62,337 nucleotides of DNA from the NCBI RefSeq assembly GCF_022601875.1, contig NZ_JAKVIP010000027.1, forward strand, positions 1 to 62,337. Reading direction: 5' to 3'. The position numbers and the translations under genes are program-made. Positions 50,729 through 58,831 of this stretch are shown here, in pieces; position 1 is the stretch's first letter; each line of letters starts with the position of its first letter. Below the pieces are notes generated by a model, which ran no database searches, had not been told where the DNA came from, and saw only the letters and a program-made list of their open reading frames with translations. This DNA is from Chryseobacterium sp. SSA4.19 (GTDB lineage: Bacteria; Bacteroidota; Bacteroidia; Flavobacteriales; Weeksellaceae).

Positions 50729-51055
50729 ATGATAATTGTATGCCAAAAGCCGCTGAAAAGATTAAAAATCAACGGCATCGCCCTTTTTCCTTTTATCCTG
50801 ATCAGCAACCCCGAAGATAAGAAAAATAAAATACTGATCAACCATGAAAAAATACATTTGAGGCAGCAGCTGGAAATGTTTGTTCTTTTCTTCTATATTG
50901 TATATGTTGCAGAATATTATTACTGGCTTGTTAAACTGAAAGACAGCAACCGGGCTTATCAGAGAATTTCTTTTGAAAGGGAAGCGTATGCCAATGAACA
51001 CAATCTTAAGTATCTGGAAAAAAGAAAATTATGGAGTTTCAGGAAGTATCTGTGA
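50729..51055 (+). CDS. Small membrane protein with HExxH motif
   Basis: A 108-residue protein with NHEKIHLRQQLEMF (HEKIH, about residue 40) directly before a hydrophobic segment (FVLFFYIVYVAEYYYWLV), and later SFEREAYANEHN. The pattern HExxH ... ExxA resembles a minimal M48/M56-type membrane zincin, but the protein is far too short for a full peptidase. Conserved-looking in flavobacteria; function unknown. Confidence 0.65.
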   Translation: MIIVCQKPLKRLKINGIALFPFILISNPEDKKNKILINHEKIHLRQQLEMFVLFFYIVYVAEYYYWLVKLKDSNRAYQRISFEREAYANEHNLKYLEKRKLWSFRKYL

Positions 51056-51058
51056 TTT

Positions 51059-51135
51059 ATTAGATATTAGATATTAGATATTAGATATTAGATATTAGAT
51101 ATTAGATATTAGATATTAGATATTAGATATTAGAT
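51059..51135. repeat. Perfect tandem array (ATTAGAT)x11
   Basis: Exactly 77 bases made of eleven identical heptamers, directly after the gene ending at 51055. The complete identity points to recent slippage. The reverse complement in degenerate form occurs at 38450-38480. Confidence 0.95.
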
Positions 51136-51250
51136 TGGTGGTAATCCCTGTATCTTCCTGTTGATGATATTAGAGAACAGACGTTCATTTTCATCCGGCT
51201 TTAATTGGTACAGAATGATACAGATTCTTCAAAAAGTATTTTGGAAAACG

Positions 51251-51258
51251 TATTTTTG
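51251..51258 (+). promoter_or_regulatory. TAnnTTTG -7 element deciding the start at 51289
   Basis: TATTTTTG lies 30 bases before the ATG at 51289 and inside the longer frame that starts at 51205, which argues against the upstream start. Confidence 0.5.
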
Positions 51259-51288
51259 TCCTATCAGAACTTTACAATCCGCATAAAA

Positions 51289-52197
51289 ATGCTGTTACCG
51301 TTCCCTACACAAAACATCCCGATCCAGGAAATTCCCGTTCATAAAAACAGACGGCTTTTTATAAAGCGGGAAGATCTCGTGCATCCTCAGGTTTCGGGAA
51401 ATAAATACTGGAAGCTTTTTTATAATGTGAATCAATATGCAGCCGGGAATCCGGGAACGCCTTATCTGATCACTTTCGGAGGGGCATTTTCAAATCATAT
51501 TTCGGCCGTTTCTGCTGTCGGAAGCCTGGCCGGAATCCCCACGCTGGGCATCATAAGAGGTGAGGAGCTGCAGAGCAAATGGCGTGACAACCCGACACTG
51601 GCTTTTGCCCACCGCAACGGAATGAACCTGAAATTCGTTAGCCGTGAAGAATACCGGCACAAAGAAAAACTTTCCGGTTTTCTGCTGAAAGAATTTCCTG
51701 AAGCGTTGATTATTCCCGAAGGTGGCACCAATGAGGCAGCCGTAGAAGGCGTAAAAATGATGCTGGATGACCATACAAAAGATTTTGATTATCTTTGCAC
51801 CGCAGTCGGAACAGGAGGAACCGTGGCCGGAATTTCAAAATATGCTGAAGATCACCAGAAAATAATAGGTTTCAAAGCAGTGGATGACGATTCACTGGAA
51901 AGCAGGATCTGTGAATTGACTTCGATAAGAAATTTTGAGCTGATAGATTCGCATTTTGGAGGATACGGTAAAATAAAAGATGAAACGGTTCGTTTTATCA
52001 ATGACTTTAAAAGGAAATTTGAAATTCCTCTGGAACCGATATACACAGGAAAAATGATGCAGAAGGTTTTCGAAATGATGGATGAAGGTTATTTTCCTGA
52101 AAACAGTAAAATATTGTGCTTTCACACCGGCGGATTACAGGGCATTGAAGGTGCCAATCTGCTTTTGGCAAGGCAAAACAGAAGTTTAATTATATAA
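51289..52197 (+). CDS. ACC deaminase / D-cysteine desulfhydrase-type PLP enzyme
   Basis: A 302-residue PLP enzyme with start chosen at 51289 (MLLPFPTQNIPIQEIPVH), because an ATG at 51205 adds 28 unmatched residues and spans a promoter-like element. Motifs: LFIKREDLVHPQVSGNKYWK with the Schiff-base lysine, TFGGAFSNHISAVSAVG, EGGTNEAAVEG, and the PLP-phosphate loop CTAVGTGGTVAGI. Most bacterial members are D-cysteine desulfhydrases rather than true ACC deaminases. It may be co-transcribed with the next three genes. Confidence 0.9.
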   Translation: MLLPFPTQNIPIQEIPVHKNRRLFIKREDLVHPQVSGNKYWKLFYNVNQYAAGNPGTPYLITFGGAFSNHISAVSAVGSLAGIPTLGIIRGEELQSKWRDNPTLAFAHRNGMNLKFVSREEYRHKEKLSGFLLKEFPEALIIPEGGTNEAAVEGVKMMLDDHTKDFDYLCTAVGTGGTVAGISKYAEDHQKIIGFKAVDDDSLESRICELTSIRNFELIDSHFGGYGKIKDETVRFINDFKRKFEIPLEPIYTGKMMQKVFEMMDEGYFPENSKILCFHTGGLQGIEGANLLLARQNRSLII

Positions 52198-52263
52198 GTA
52201 AAATTGAAAAGCATGAAACACTAAGTGTTCCATCTTTCATTTTAAAAAAATAAAAATTATAAG

Positions 52264-53322
52264 ATGAAAAGACTTTTCTCCATATTAAGCCTTTTAGTTT
52301 TATCAAAATTCTCTGCCCAGACCTGGGCTACAGAAGACCAGTACATCCAGAAATTTGCCAGGTATGCGGTAGAAGAAATGGAGAAATATAAAATTCCGGC
52401 TTCTATTACGCTTGCACAGGGTCTCCTGGAAACAGGCGGCGGCCAAAGCCGTTTGGCGCTGGAAGGAAAGAACCACTTCGGGATAAAATGCAAGGAAGAC
52501 TGGACCGGAAAAACCATGAAGCACACCGATGATGCTCCCAATGAATGTTTCCGGGTGTACGACGATCCGAGACAGTCGTATGAAGACCATTCCATCTTCC
52601 TGACCACCAGGAAATATTATGCGAATCTTTTCAACCTGGATATGAAAGATTACAAAGCATGGGCAACCGGTTTGAAAAAAGCGGGATACGCGACAAATCC
52701 CCGGTATGCTTCGATATTGATCGGGAAAATCGAAAGATATAAATTATACGAATTTGACAATATCAGCTCTAATGAAGTGATGTATGCGGTTCTGAAAATG
52801 TATCCCGGCCTTAAGGACGACAGGGCTTTCATGGCACAGATGGAGCCTGAAAAATACACGAAGAAAACAAAGAACCCTGTAACGGTAGAAGTTCCGTATA
52901 AGCAGACTTCGTATGCACAACAGCAGAAGAGGGTAGAGAGAATTAAAACCAAGGCGGAAATTCTTAACACCATCCTGATCAAAAGCCACCCGAACGACGG
53001 ATTAAAATACATCATCATTCCTGAAGATACCAATGTTCAGTTCATTGCCAAAAAATTTAAAATCAGCGAAAGCAAACTGATCAAATGGAACGAGCTTGAC
53101 AGCGAAATGCTGCAAAAAAATGACATCGTTTTCCTCGAATCTAAAAATTCTGACGGGAATACACCGACCTATAAAGCCGAATATGGGGAAGATATGCATG
53201 ACATTGCCCAGAAATTCGGAATCAAATTGAATAAATTATATGCTAAAAACAGGATGGACCAGGGGCAACAGCCTTCTGCCGGACAGCTGATTTATTTGAT
53301 TGATAAAAAACCGAGAAATTAA
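52264..53322 (+). CDS. Secreted glucosaminidase with two LysM domains
   Basis: A 352-residue protein with a signal peptide (LFSILSLLVLSKFSAQ), a FlgJ/Lyz2-type glucosaminidase domain (20-165; IPASITLAQGLLETGGGQSR with the catalytic Glu, NHFGIKCKEDW, FRVYDDPRQSYEDHS), and two C-terminal LysM-like repeats (DTNVQFIAKKFKISESKLIK and GEDMHDIAQKFGIKLNKLYA). It cleaves peptidoglycan glycan strands and binds them through LysM. It is 66 bases downstream of the PLP enzyme. Confidence 0.92.
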   Translation: MKRLFSILSLLVLSKFSAQTWATEDQYIQKFARYAVEEMEKYKIPASITLAQGLLETGGGQSRLALEGKNHFGIKCKEDWTGKTMKHTDDAPNECFRVYDDPRQSYEDHSIFLTTRKYYANLFNLDMKDYKAWATGLKKAGYATNPRYASILIGKIERYKLYEFDNISSNEVMYAVLKMYPGLKDDRAFMAQMEPEKYTKKTKNPVTVEVPYKQTSYAQQQKRVERIKTKAEILNTILIKSHPNDGLKYIIIPEDTNVQFIAKKFKISESKLIKWNELDSEMLQKNDIVFLESKNSDGNTPTYKAEYGEDMHDIAQKFGIKLNKLYAKNRMDQGQQPSAGQLIYLIDKKPRN

Positions 53323-53338
53323 TTTTTGATCCTGAGCC

Positions 53339-54313
53339 ATGAAAACAGTGTATGTGAAATCCATGCTTTTGTGGATGTTTTTACTGAGTTTTTCATGCCA
53401 TCTGTTTTCGCAGGAACCTCAGAAATACATTCCTTTCAGAAAAGGAAAACTGTGGGGGCTTTGCGATGCTAACCGGTTTATTGTAATACAGCCGCAGTAC
53501 AACAGCATCAGTGGATATGACCCATCGGCGGGAGGTTTCCATGTAGAACAGAGCGGTAAATTCGGGATTATCGGCAGTAACGGAGCACCGGTGATGCAAT
53601 GCATCTCAGATGAACCGATTTTTGTCAATGGTGATAGTTATGTTGTTTTTGACGGATTCAGTTATTACAATTATTCCATGAAAACTAAAATGAAGCTTGA
53701 CCCGTATATTATGCCGGAAAGATTTCCCGTTAATGACCGGTGGAGCAGACATGATGACCCTTATTTCGATAATAAAGCCCTGCCCGCCTCTTTAACGTGG
53801 AATGACCTTGATGACACAGACCGGGAAATGCTGATTCCTTATGAGGATGAAAATCTTTACCGCATCAATTTTAAAATTAATTTTCTTGAGATTCTTTCCG
53901 GGGATGCACAGGTCGGTATTTACATTCCGGAAATTAAGAAATTATACAAAAGCACACCGGAAATTGCTTATGTAGGATGGCAGTTGTATAATGGCAAACC
54001 CTATATTTTAACAACGGATTCTTCAGGTTTATTCGGAATGGCTGATGAATTTTCCAATGAAGTGTATCCCGTAAAATATATTTCAATCACATTATCAGAT
54101 CCGGGCAAACTGGTGTTTCTTTCAGAACCGGATCCGCAACGTGAGGGAGAGATAATGATAAAGACCATTCTTCCCAATAATATATTAAACGGAAGATTTG
54201 AGCCTTCAGGAACCGTTTGGCGAAACGGTCATGAATACCGATTGTATTATACCATAATCAATGGAGAGAAAAACTACGCAGCAGAAGACGGTACCCTTTA
54301 TTTTGAGGGTTAA
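53339..54313 (+). CDS. Secreted WG-repeat-like protein
   Basis: A 324-residue protein with a signal peptide (LWMFLLSFSCHLFSQ). The early part has two WG-type repeats (FRKGKLWGLCDANRFIVIQP and SGKFGIIGSNGAPV), a motif found in Bacteroidota periplasmic proteins of unknown role. The rest is beta-rich and unrecognised. Only 16 bases separate it from the glucosaminidase gene and 18 from hemL, so it is likely part of the same operon. Confidence 0.7.
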   Translation: MKTVYVKSMLLWMFLLSFSCHLFSQEPQKYIPFRKGKLWGLCDANRFIVIQPQYNSISGYDPSAGGFHVEQSGKFGIIGSNGAPVMQCISDEPIFVNGDSYVVFDGFSYYNYSMKTKMKLDPYIMPERFPVNDRWSRHDDPYFDNKALPASLTWNDLDDTDREMLIPYEDENLYRINFKINFLEILSGDAQVGIYIPEIKKLYKSTPEIAYVGWQLYNGKPYILTTDSSGLFGMADEFSNEVYPVKYISITLSDPGKLVFLSEPDPQREGEIMIKTILPNNILNGRFEPSGTVWRNGHEYRLYYTIINGEKNYAAEDGTLYFEG

Positions 54314-54331
54314 CACGATAAAAAATAAAAT

Positions 54332-55615
54332 ATGAGATACCAAAGAAGTTCAGCTTTATTCGATGAAGCGTACCAATACATTCCCGGAGGCGTCAATTCC
54401 CCGGTCCGTGCATTCAAATCCGTAGGAGGAGTGCCTGTTTTTATGAAATCTGCCAAAGGGGCTTACCTGACCGATGCCGATGATCATACGTATGTCGATT
54501 ATATCAATTCCTGGGGCCCGGCTATTTTGGGGCATACCCATCCTGAAGTGCTGGAAGAGCTTAAAAGCCAGGCAGAGAAAGGGTTTTCATTCGGGGCACC
54601 GACAGAGCTTGAAACGGAGATCGCAAAATTCATTGTGGAAAATGTCCCGAACATCGATCAGATCAGGATGGTGTCTTCAGGTACGGAAGCGTGTATGAGC
54701 GCCATCAGGCTGGCCAGAGGTTTTACGGGAAGAGATAAGATCATAAAATTTGAAGGCTGTTACCACGGCCATTCAGATTCATTTCTCATCAAAGCGGGAA
54801 GTGGTGCTGCAACCTTCGGGAATCCCAATTCTCCGGGAGTAACGCAGGGCACGGCAAAAGATACGTTATTGGCAAGATATAACGATTTTGAGCAGGTTGA
54901 GGATTTATTCAGGCATAACAACGGTGAAATTGCAGCAGTGATCATTGAACCGGTTGCCGGGAATATGGGCTGCGTGCTTCCTGAAAATGAATTCCTTCAA
55001 AAATTAAGGGCTATCTGTGACGAAAACGGGGCTTTACTGGTTTTTGATGAGGTGATGACCGGTTTCAGACTGGCTTTCGGAGGCGCCCAGGAGCTTTTTA
55101 AGGTGAAAGCGGATTTGGTTACCTACGGAAAAGTAATCGGTGGCGGGCTGCCGGTAGGGGCATTTGCCGGGCGAAACGAAATTATGGACCACCTCGCTCC
55201 TAAAGGCGGGGTTTACCAGGCCGGGACGTTAAGCGGGAATCCCCTGGCGATGAGAGCCGGATTAAAAACATTACAGATTATTAAAAATGATCCCGGCTTT
55301 TTCAGCAGGCTGGAAAAAACTACGGAGACACTGGATTTTGAAATCGGTAAAATCCTGAATGAAAAAGGAATTGCCCATAAGATCAACAGGAAAGGCTCTA
55401 TGATGTCGGTATTCTTCCATATCAACCGGGTTTCCAATTTTGATGAAGCACAGGAAGCGAACCATGCGCTGTTCAATAATTTCTTCCATCAGATGTTAGC
55501 CCAGGGAATCTATCTTCCGCCAAGCGGTTACGAAACCTATTTCATCAGCGATGCGATCAAAGATAGGGAAATCGATAGGACGCTGGAAGCCGTGAGAAAG
55601 TTTGAATATTCTTAG
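54332..55615 (+). CDS. hemL: Glutamate-1-semialdehyde 2,1-aminomutase
   Basis: A 427-residue PLP enzyme that converts glutamate-1-semialdehyde to 5-aminolevulinate for haem synthesis by the C5 route. Motifs: [68 protein letters not shown] and the Schiff-base lysine in [18 protein letters not shown] (about 266). Length is normal. Last gene before a strong terminator. Confidence 0.95.
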   Translation: MRYQRSSALFDEAYQYIPGGVNSPVRAFKSVGGVPVFMKSAKGAYLTDADDHTYVDYINSWGPAILGHTHPEVLEELKSQAEKGFSFGAPTELETEIAKFIVENVPNIDQIRMVSSGTEACMSAIRLARGFTGRDKIIKFEGCYHGHSDSFLIKAGSGAATFGNPNSPGVTQGTAKDTLLARYNDFEQVEDLFRHNNGEIAAVIIEPVAGNMGCVLPENEFLQKLRAICDENGALLVFDEVMTGFRLAFGGAQELFKVKADLVTYGKVIGGGLPVGAFAGRNEIMDHLAPKGGVYQAGTLSGNPLAMRAGLKTLQIIKNDPGFFSRLEKTTETLDFEIGKILNEKGIAHKINRKGSMMSVFFHINRVSNFDEAQEANHALFNNFFHQMLAQGIYLPPSGYETYFISDAIKDREIDRTLEAVRKFEYS

Positions 55616-55631
55616 GATTGGATCCACATAT

Positions 55632-55663
55632 AAAAAGGATGAGGCTTTGCTTCATCCTTTTTT
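55632..55663 (+). terminator. Terminator after hemL
   Basis: AAAAAGGATGA (from 55632) pairs with TCATCCTTTTT (to 55662), with an inner GC pair and short loop, ending in a T-run. Confidence 0.85.
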
Positions 55664-56194
55664 GTGCGATCATTTGTTTATGACAATAAACTCACTTCTC
55701 TTAGAAAACGTGATACCCATCGGAATTGAACGGTCGTTATCATTAAACCCTGCCGTTTTCAAGGATATGGATTGCTGCAGTTTGTATTTACGGAATATTT
55801 AATTAAAACAACAAATCATTAAAAAATAATCAGTTCTGAAATGGGTGTGGGTTGGAGTAATCATATCATCGAAATGGAAGTCTTTTATCCTTTCTCCGAC
55901 TTTTACTCGAACTCTTCATTATAACCTTGAACAGGATGTAATGATTGATGGTCAGGAGGTGGTATGCCTTTGATGATGCTGTAAATAATCAGTTATTGAT
56001 GTTTCCTGATCATTGGAATAACCCATATGGCCGGTAAGAATTCTGCCGGGTTTTAATTGGATTGACGTATGTGTTTTATTGGTGAATCTACAAATTAATG
56101 TAATAATGATTAATAATTTAATAATGGCTAAATCTGGATTTCTCTGACAGAAATACCTATCAAAAAGTCAATATTCTCCGGGTCTTCTCCGGTG
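55664..56194. other. Intergenic stretch without recognisable genes
   Basis: About 530 bases with only short chance ORFs and no similarity I can name. Nearby features (hairpin at 56198, DUF6266 remnant) suggest that it is worn accessory DNA. Confidence 0.4.
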
Positions 56195-56197
56195 TTT

Positions 56198-56247
56198 CTT
56201 CGGTACTTCTTCGGAAAAAACATCTTTTTTCCGAAGAAGTACCGAAG
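56198..56247. repeat. Perfect 23-bp inverted repeat with 4-base loop
   Basis: Bases 56198-56220 pair perfectly with 56225-56247 around CATC. The stem is built from CTTCGG and TTCTTCGG units that also recur in the flanks (56176-56200 and 56250-56270). Either a terminator read from both strands or a small mobile repeat. Confidence 0.9.
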
Positions 56248-56292
56248 GATTCCCGAAGCGCTTCCGAAGAAAGGGTGAAGTTGCCCGGTTAT

Positions 56293-56330
56293 AGGCTGCC
56301 AAAACCGGACAAAACCGGACACAGGCTGCC
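56293..56330. repeat. Short nested direct repeats
   Basis: The 10-mer AAAACCGGAC occurs twice in tandem (56301-56320), flanked on both sides by AGGCTGCC (56293-56300 and 56323-56330). No function is evident. Confidence 0.8.
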
Positions 56331-56394
56331 ACGCCCTTTCAAAATACAAAAACCTGTTTTACCTTCGTCTCACCAACCAACAAAAACCAGTACA

Positions 56395-56666
56395 ATGGCA
56401 AGAATCACAAAAGGGATCCTCGGAGGATTCTCAGGAAAATTCTGCGAAGGGCAATGCCTCTGCCACGGACAGGGCAAGTATCGTCTGCTACAGCGAATCG
56501 CTCGGCACTTTCGAAACTTTTTGAGTCCGTTGCAGCCAGGTCGGCCCTGAGCACAGAGGTGGATTACCATCTCGGCAAAAAAGTCCACGTATGGGTGTAT
56601 TTCAGCAATACGGGAGAGACTTCAGCATTTAACAGCGCGTACCTTGTTACCCTAACCCTGACCTGA
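56395..56666 (+). pseudogene. DUF6266 family pseudogene (internal deletion and frameshift)
   Basis: The start MARITKGILGGFSGK is the hallmark N-terminus of DUF6266 proteins of Bacteroidota. It is followed directly, in another frame, by the family's C-terminal part: ENSAKGNASATDRASIVCYS, then a second shift in a T-run near 56520, then VHVWVYFSNTGETSAFNSAY. About 100 central residues are missing. The function of intact members is unknown. Confidence 0.8.
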
Positions 56667-57215
56667 TGTTACCTGATCTGACCCTAATTGCCGCACGAAA
56701 AAGGAGGCGAGTTTTGTGGTTTGGGATTCCCGTGGCTTTAATAGGCGGTGATTTCGCATTCCGGTGGCTGAGGCTATTAAATCAACCTACACTCATTCCG
56801 ATACCGCATCATTAAAAAACAGATTAAACAATAAATAATTGATTTATTTACAATGCTATATTGTTTTATTGGCAAATAATGATAACTTTGCTCTTAAAAG
56901 ATTTATAATAAGGTGAGCGGATGAGCTCTGTGTGAGGCGGGCGGAGCAAACGTCCTTTATAAAACAGATGCACTTATCTGTACAGTCAACAGAGCCTAAT
57001 CGGTTTGCAATTAAAATAAAACACGACGGGTTCTGTCGCTTTACAGAAATACCTTTGCTTCATAAGAAATTGAAGAAGAATAAATATGAGTTTTTTTAAT
57101 CCTATAAAGCTGATAATATTCACATTAAATATTTGTCATACACTTTTTACCATCACTTAAAAGCCCTACTTTTGCAGCGTTAAAAAATTGATAACACACT
57201 GAAAATATACGAAGC
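56667..57215. other. Intergenic region upstream of the second YD-repeat locus
   Basis: About 550 bases with no supportable ORF. It contains a small hairpin (ACAGAT...ATCTGT near 56965) and ends with the promoter element at 57167-57174. Confidence 0.5.
57167..57174 (+). promoter_or_regulatory. TAnnTTTG -7 element for the second T9SS/YD operon
   Basis: TACTTTTG lies 41 bases before the start at 57216 and is a good consensus match; the -33 part is weak. Confidence 0.6.
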
Positions 57216-58826
57216 ATGAAAAAACTCTACATGAGTGCACTGTTTCTGTGCGTCTCTCTCGGCATATCAGCCCAGGAAGTGGTTTGGCAGAAAGACATCA
57301 AATCCTCCACCCAGGATTTCCTTTCCCAGGTCACCACCACCATTGACCAGCAGTATTTAATCACCGGAAGCTCCATCCAGTCACAAAAGCTTACCTCCGA
57401 TACCAAACAAAACAACGGCTACGATTTCCATCTGGTGAAACTCAACCAGCAGGGCGAAGAAGTCTGGGAAAAATATTTCTCAGGCCAGAACCATGATTTT
57501 CTGTCTGCTACCGTAAATACTCAGGAGGGCGGATTTTTGCTTGCCGGAACCTCGTACAGCGGAAAAGGCTTCGATAAAAAAGACGATTCCAAAGGCGGCT
57601 CGGACATCTGGCTCATCCGTATCAATGAGTTTGGGGATGAACTGTGGCAGAAAACCATCGGCGGTGCTTCCGATGAAGAAGCCCGGTGTGTTATCCAGAC
57701 GACAGACTTAGGATTTTTTGTAACCGGGAATATTGCCTTCGGCTCCGCCCAGGCAACGGGCAAAGGCTACGGATCAAAAGATGTTTTGATCATCAGGCTC
57801 GATAAAAACGGAGGCATAGCCTCTCAGATTATAATAGGCGGAAAAGGACTTGATGAGGTAGAGAAAATGGTTCCGACCAAAGACGGCGGCGCTTTACTGG
57901 GTATCTATTCAAGAAGCGGTGCCGGAGGATCCAAGAAAACCGAGAACTACGGCGAAGGCGATTACTGGATTATCAAACTGAATAAAGAAGGCAAAGTAGA
58001 ATGGGAAAAGAACTACGGAGGCAAAGGCGATGACCATGTAAGGACTCTGGCTTTAACTTCCACAGGCTATCTCATCGGAGGCGAATCCAGGTCGGAACGA
58101 TCAGGCAATAAATCGGTAGGGATCGAAGAAGGAACCGACCTGTGGCTCATTTCACTTGATGAAAGAGGCGAAGAGATCTGGCAGAAATCCTACAGCTTCA
58201 AGAACCGGGATGTTTTGATGGGAATGAGCGTTATTCAGAGACAAGAGGAAAGAGCAAAGAATAAAGACATTACGACAGGGATTTTATTGGGTGGTTATAC
58301 CCAGGCAGAAGGAAGGATGGAAATTGATGATGAGACGTTCTGGATGCTGTATATGGACCAAAACGGCAATGAACAGTGGAGAAAACATGTGAAGGGGGAA
58401 TCCAGGAAGAGAGAAGAAAGATTATCTGATATTAAGCTGAACCGGGACGGTTCCATCATCTTTGCAGGAACCAGCGCAGAAGAACTTGGGAAAGAAAACT
58501 GGAAGATCGTGAAGCTTGGGGATAAGCAGATTGACCAGCTGATCGAGAAGCAGGATATCAAGATTTATCCGAATCCGGTGAGTGAGTATGCGTATGTGGA
58601 GATTGGGTTTGAGGGTTTGAGAGTCGGAGGGTCCGGGAGTGCAGGAGAAAAAGCGTTTGAAGCGGAGATTACCGTGTATGACATGGGCGGAAGACAGCTG
58701 CAGAGCATTAAAACCAAAAATAAGGTGACTAAGATCAATACACAGACTTTAATACAAGGAGCTTACCTGATCACCATAAAAACAAATGATAATAAAACCG
58801 CGAGTGCTAAATTGATTAAGAAATAA
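57216..58826 (+). CDS. T9SS-sorted repeat protein, partner of the second YD-repeat gene
   Basis: A 536-residue protein with a signal peptide (ALFLCVSLGISAQ), about seven propeller-like repeats (GGASDEEARCVIQTTDLGFF, DYWIIKLNKEGKVEWEKNYG, GDDHVRTLALTSTGYLIGGE) and a C-terminal T9SS type A sorting domain (IKIYPNPVSEYAYVEIGF). It lies six bases before the 1153-residue YD-repeat protein, so the two are co-translated. This repeats the order T9SS protein then YD/RHS protein found at 24129-13879. Probably a cell-surface protein; a role in display of the YD protein is inferred. Confidence 0.85.
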   Translation: MKKLYMSALFLCVSLGISAQEVVWQKDIKSSTQDFLSQVTTTIDQQYLITGSSIQSQKLTSDTKQNNGYDFHLVKLNQQGEEVWEKYFSGQNHDFLSATVNTQEGGFLLAGTSYSGKGFDKKDDSKGGSDIWLIRINEFGDELWQKTIGGASDEEARCVIQTTDLGFFVTGNIAFGSAQATGKGYGSKDVLIIRLDKNGGIASQIIIGGKGLDEVEKMVPTKDGGALLGIYSRSGAGGSKKTENYGEGDYWIIKLNKEGKVEWEKNYGGKGDDHVRTLALTSTGYLIGGESRSERSGNKSVGIEEGTDLWLISLDERGEEIWQKSYSFKNRDVLMGMSVIQRQEERAKNKDITTGILLGGYTQAEGRMEIDDETFWMLYMDQNGNEQWRKHVKGESRKREERLSDIKLNRDGSIIFAGTSAEELGKENWKIVKLGDKQIDQLIEKQDIKIYPNPVSEYAYVEIGFEGLRVGGSGSAGEKAFEAEITVYDMGGRQLQSIKTKNKVTKINTQTLIQGAYLITIKTNDNKTASAKLIKK

Positions 58827-58831
58827 TCATA

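Noticed and set aside
51059..51135. Possible CRISPR array
   Set aside because: The units are seven bases long, identical and contiguous with no spacers, and there are no cas genes. It is a simple tandem repeat.
56128..56349. Minus-strand ORF of 73 codons across the 23-bp hairpin
   Set aside because: It consists largely of the palindrome and flanking repeats read through; no family or start signal.
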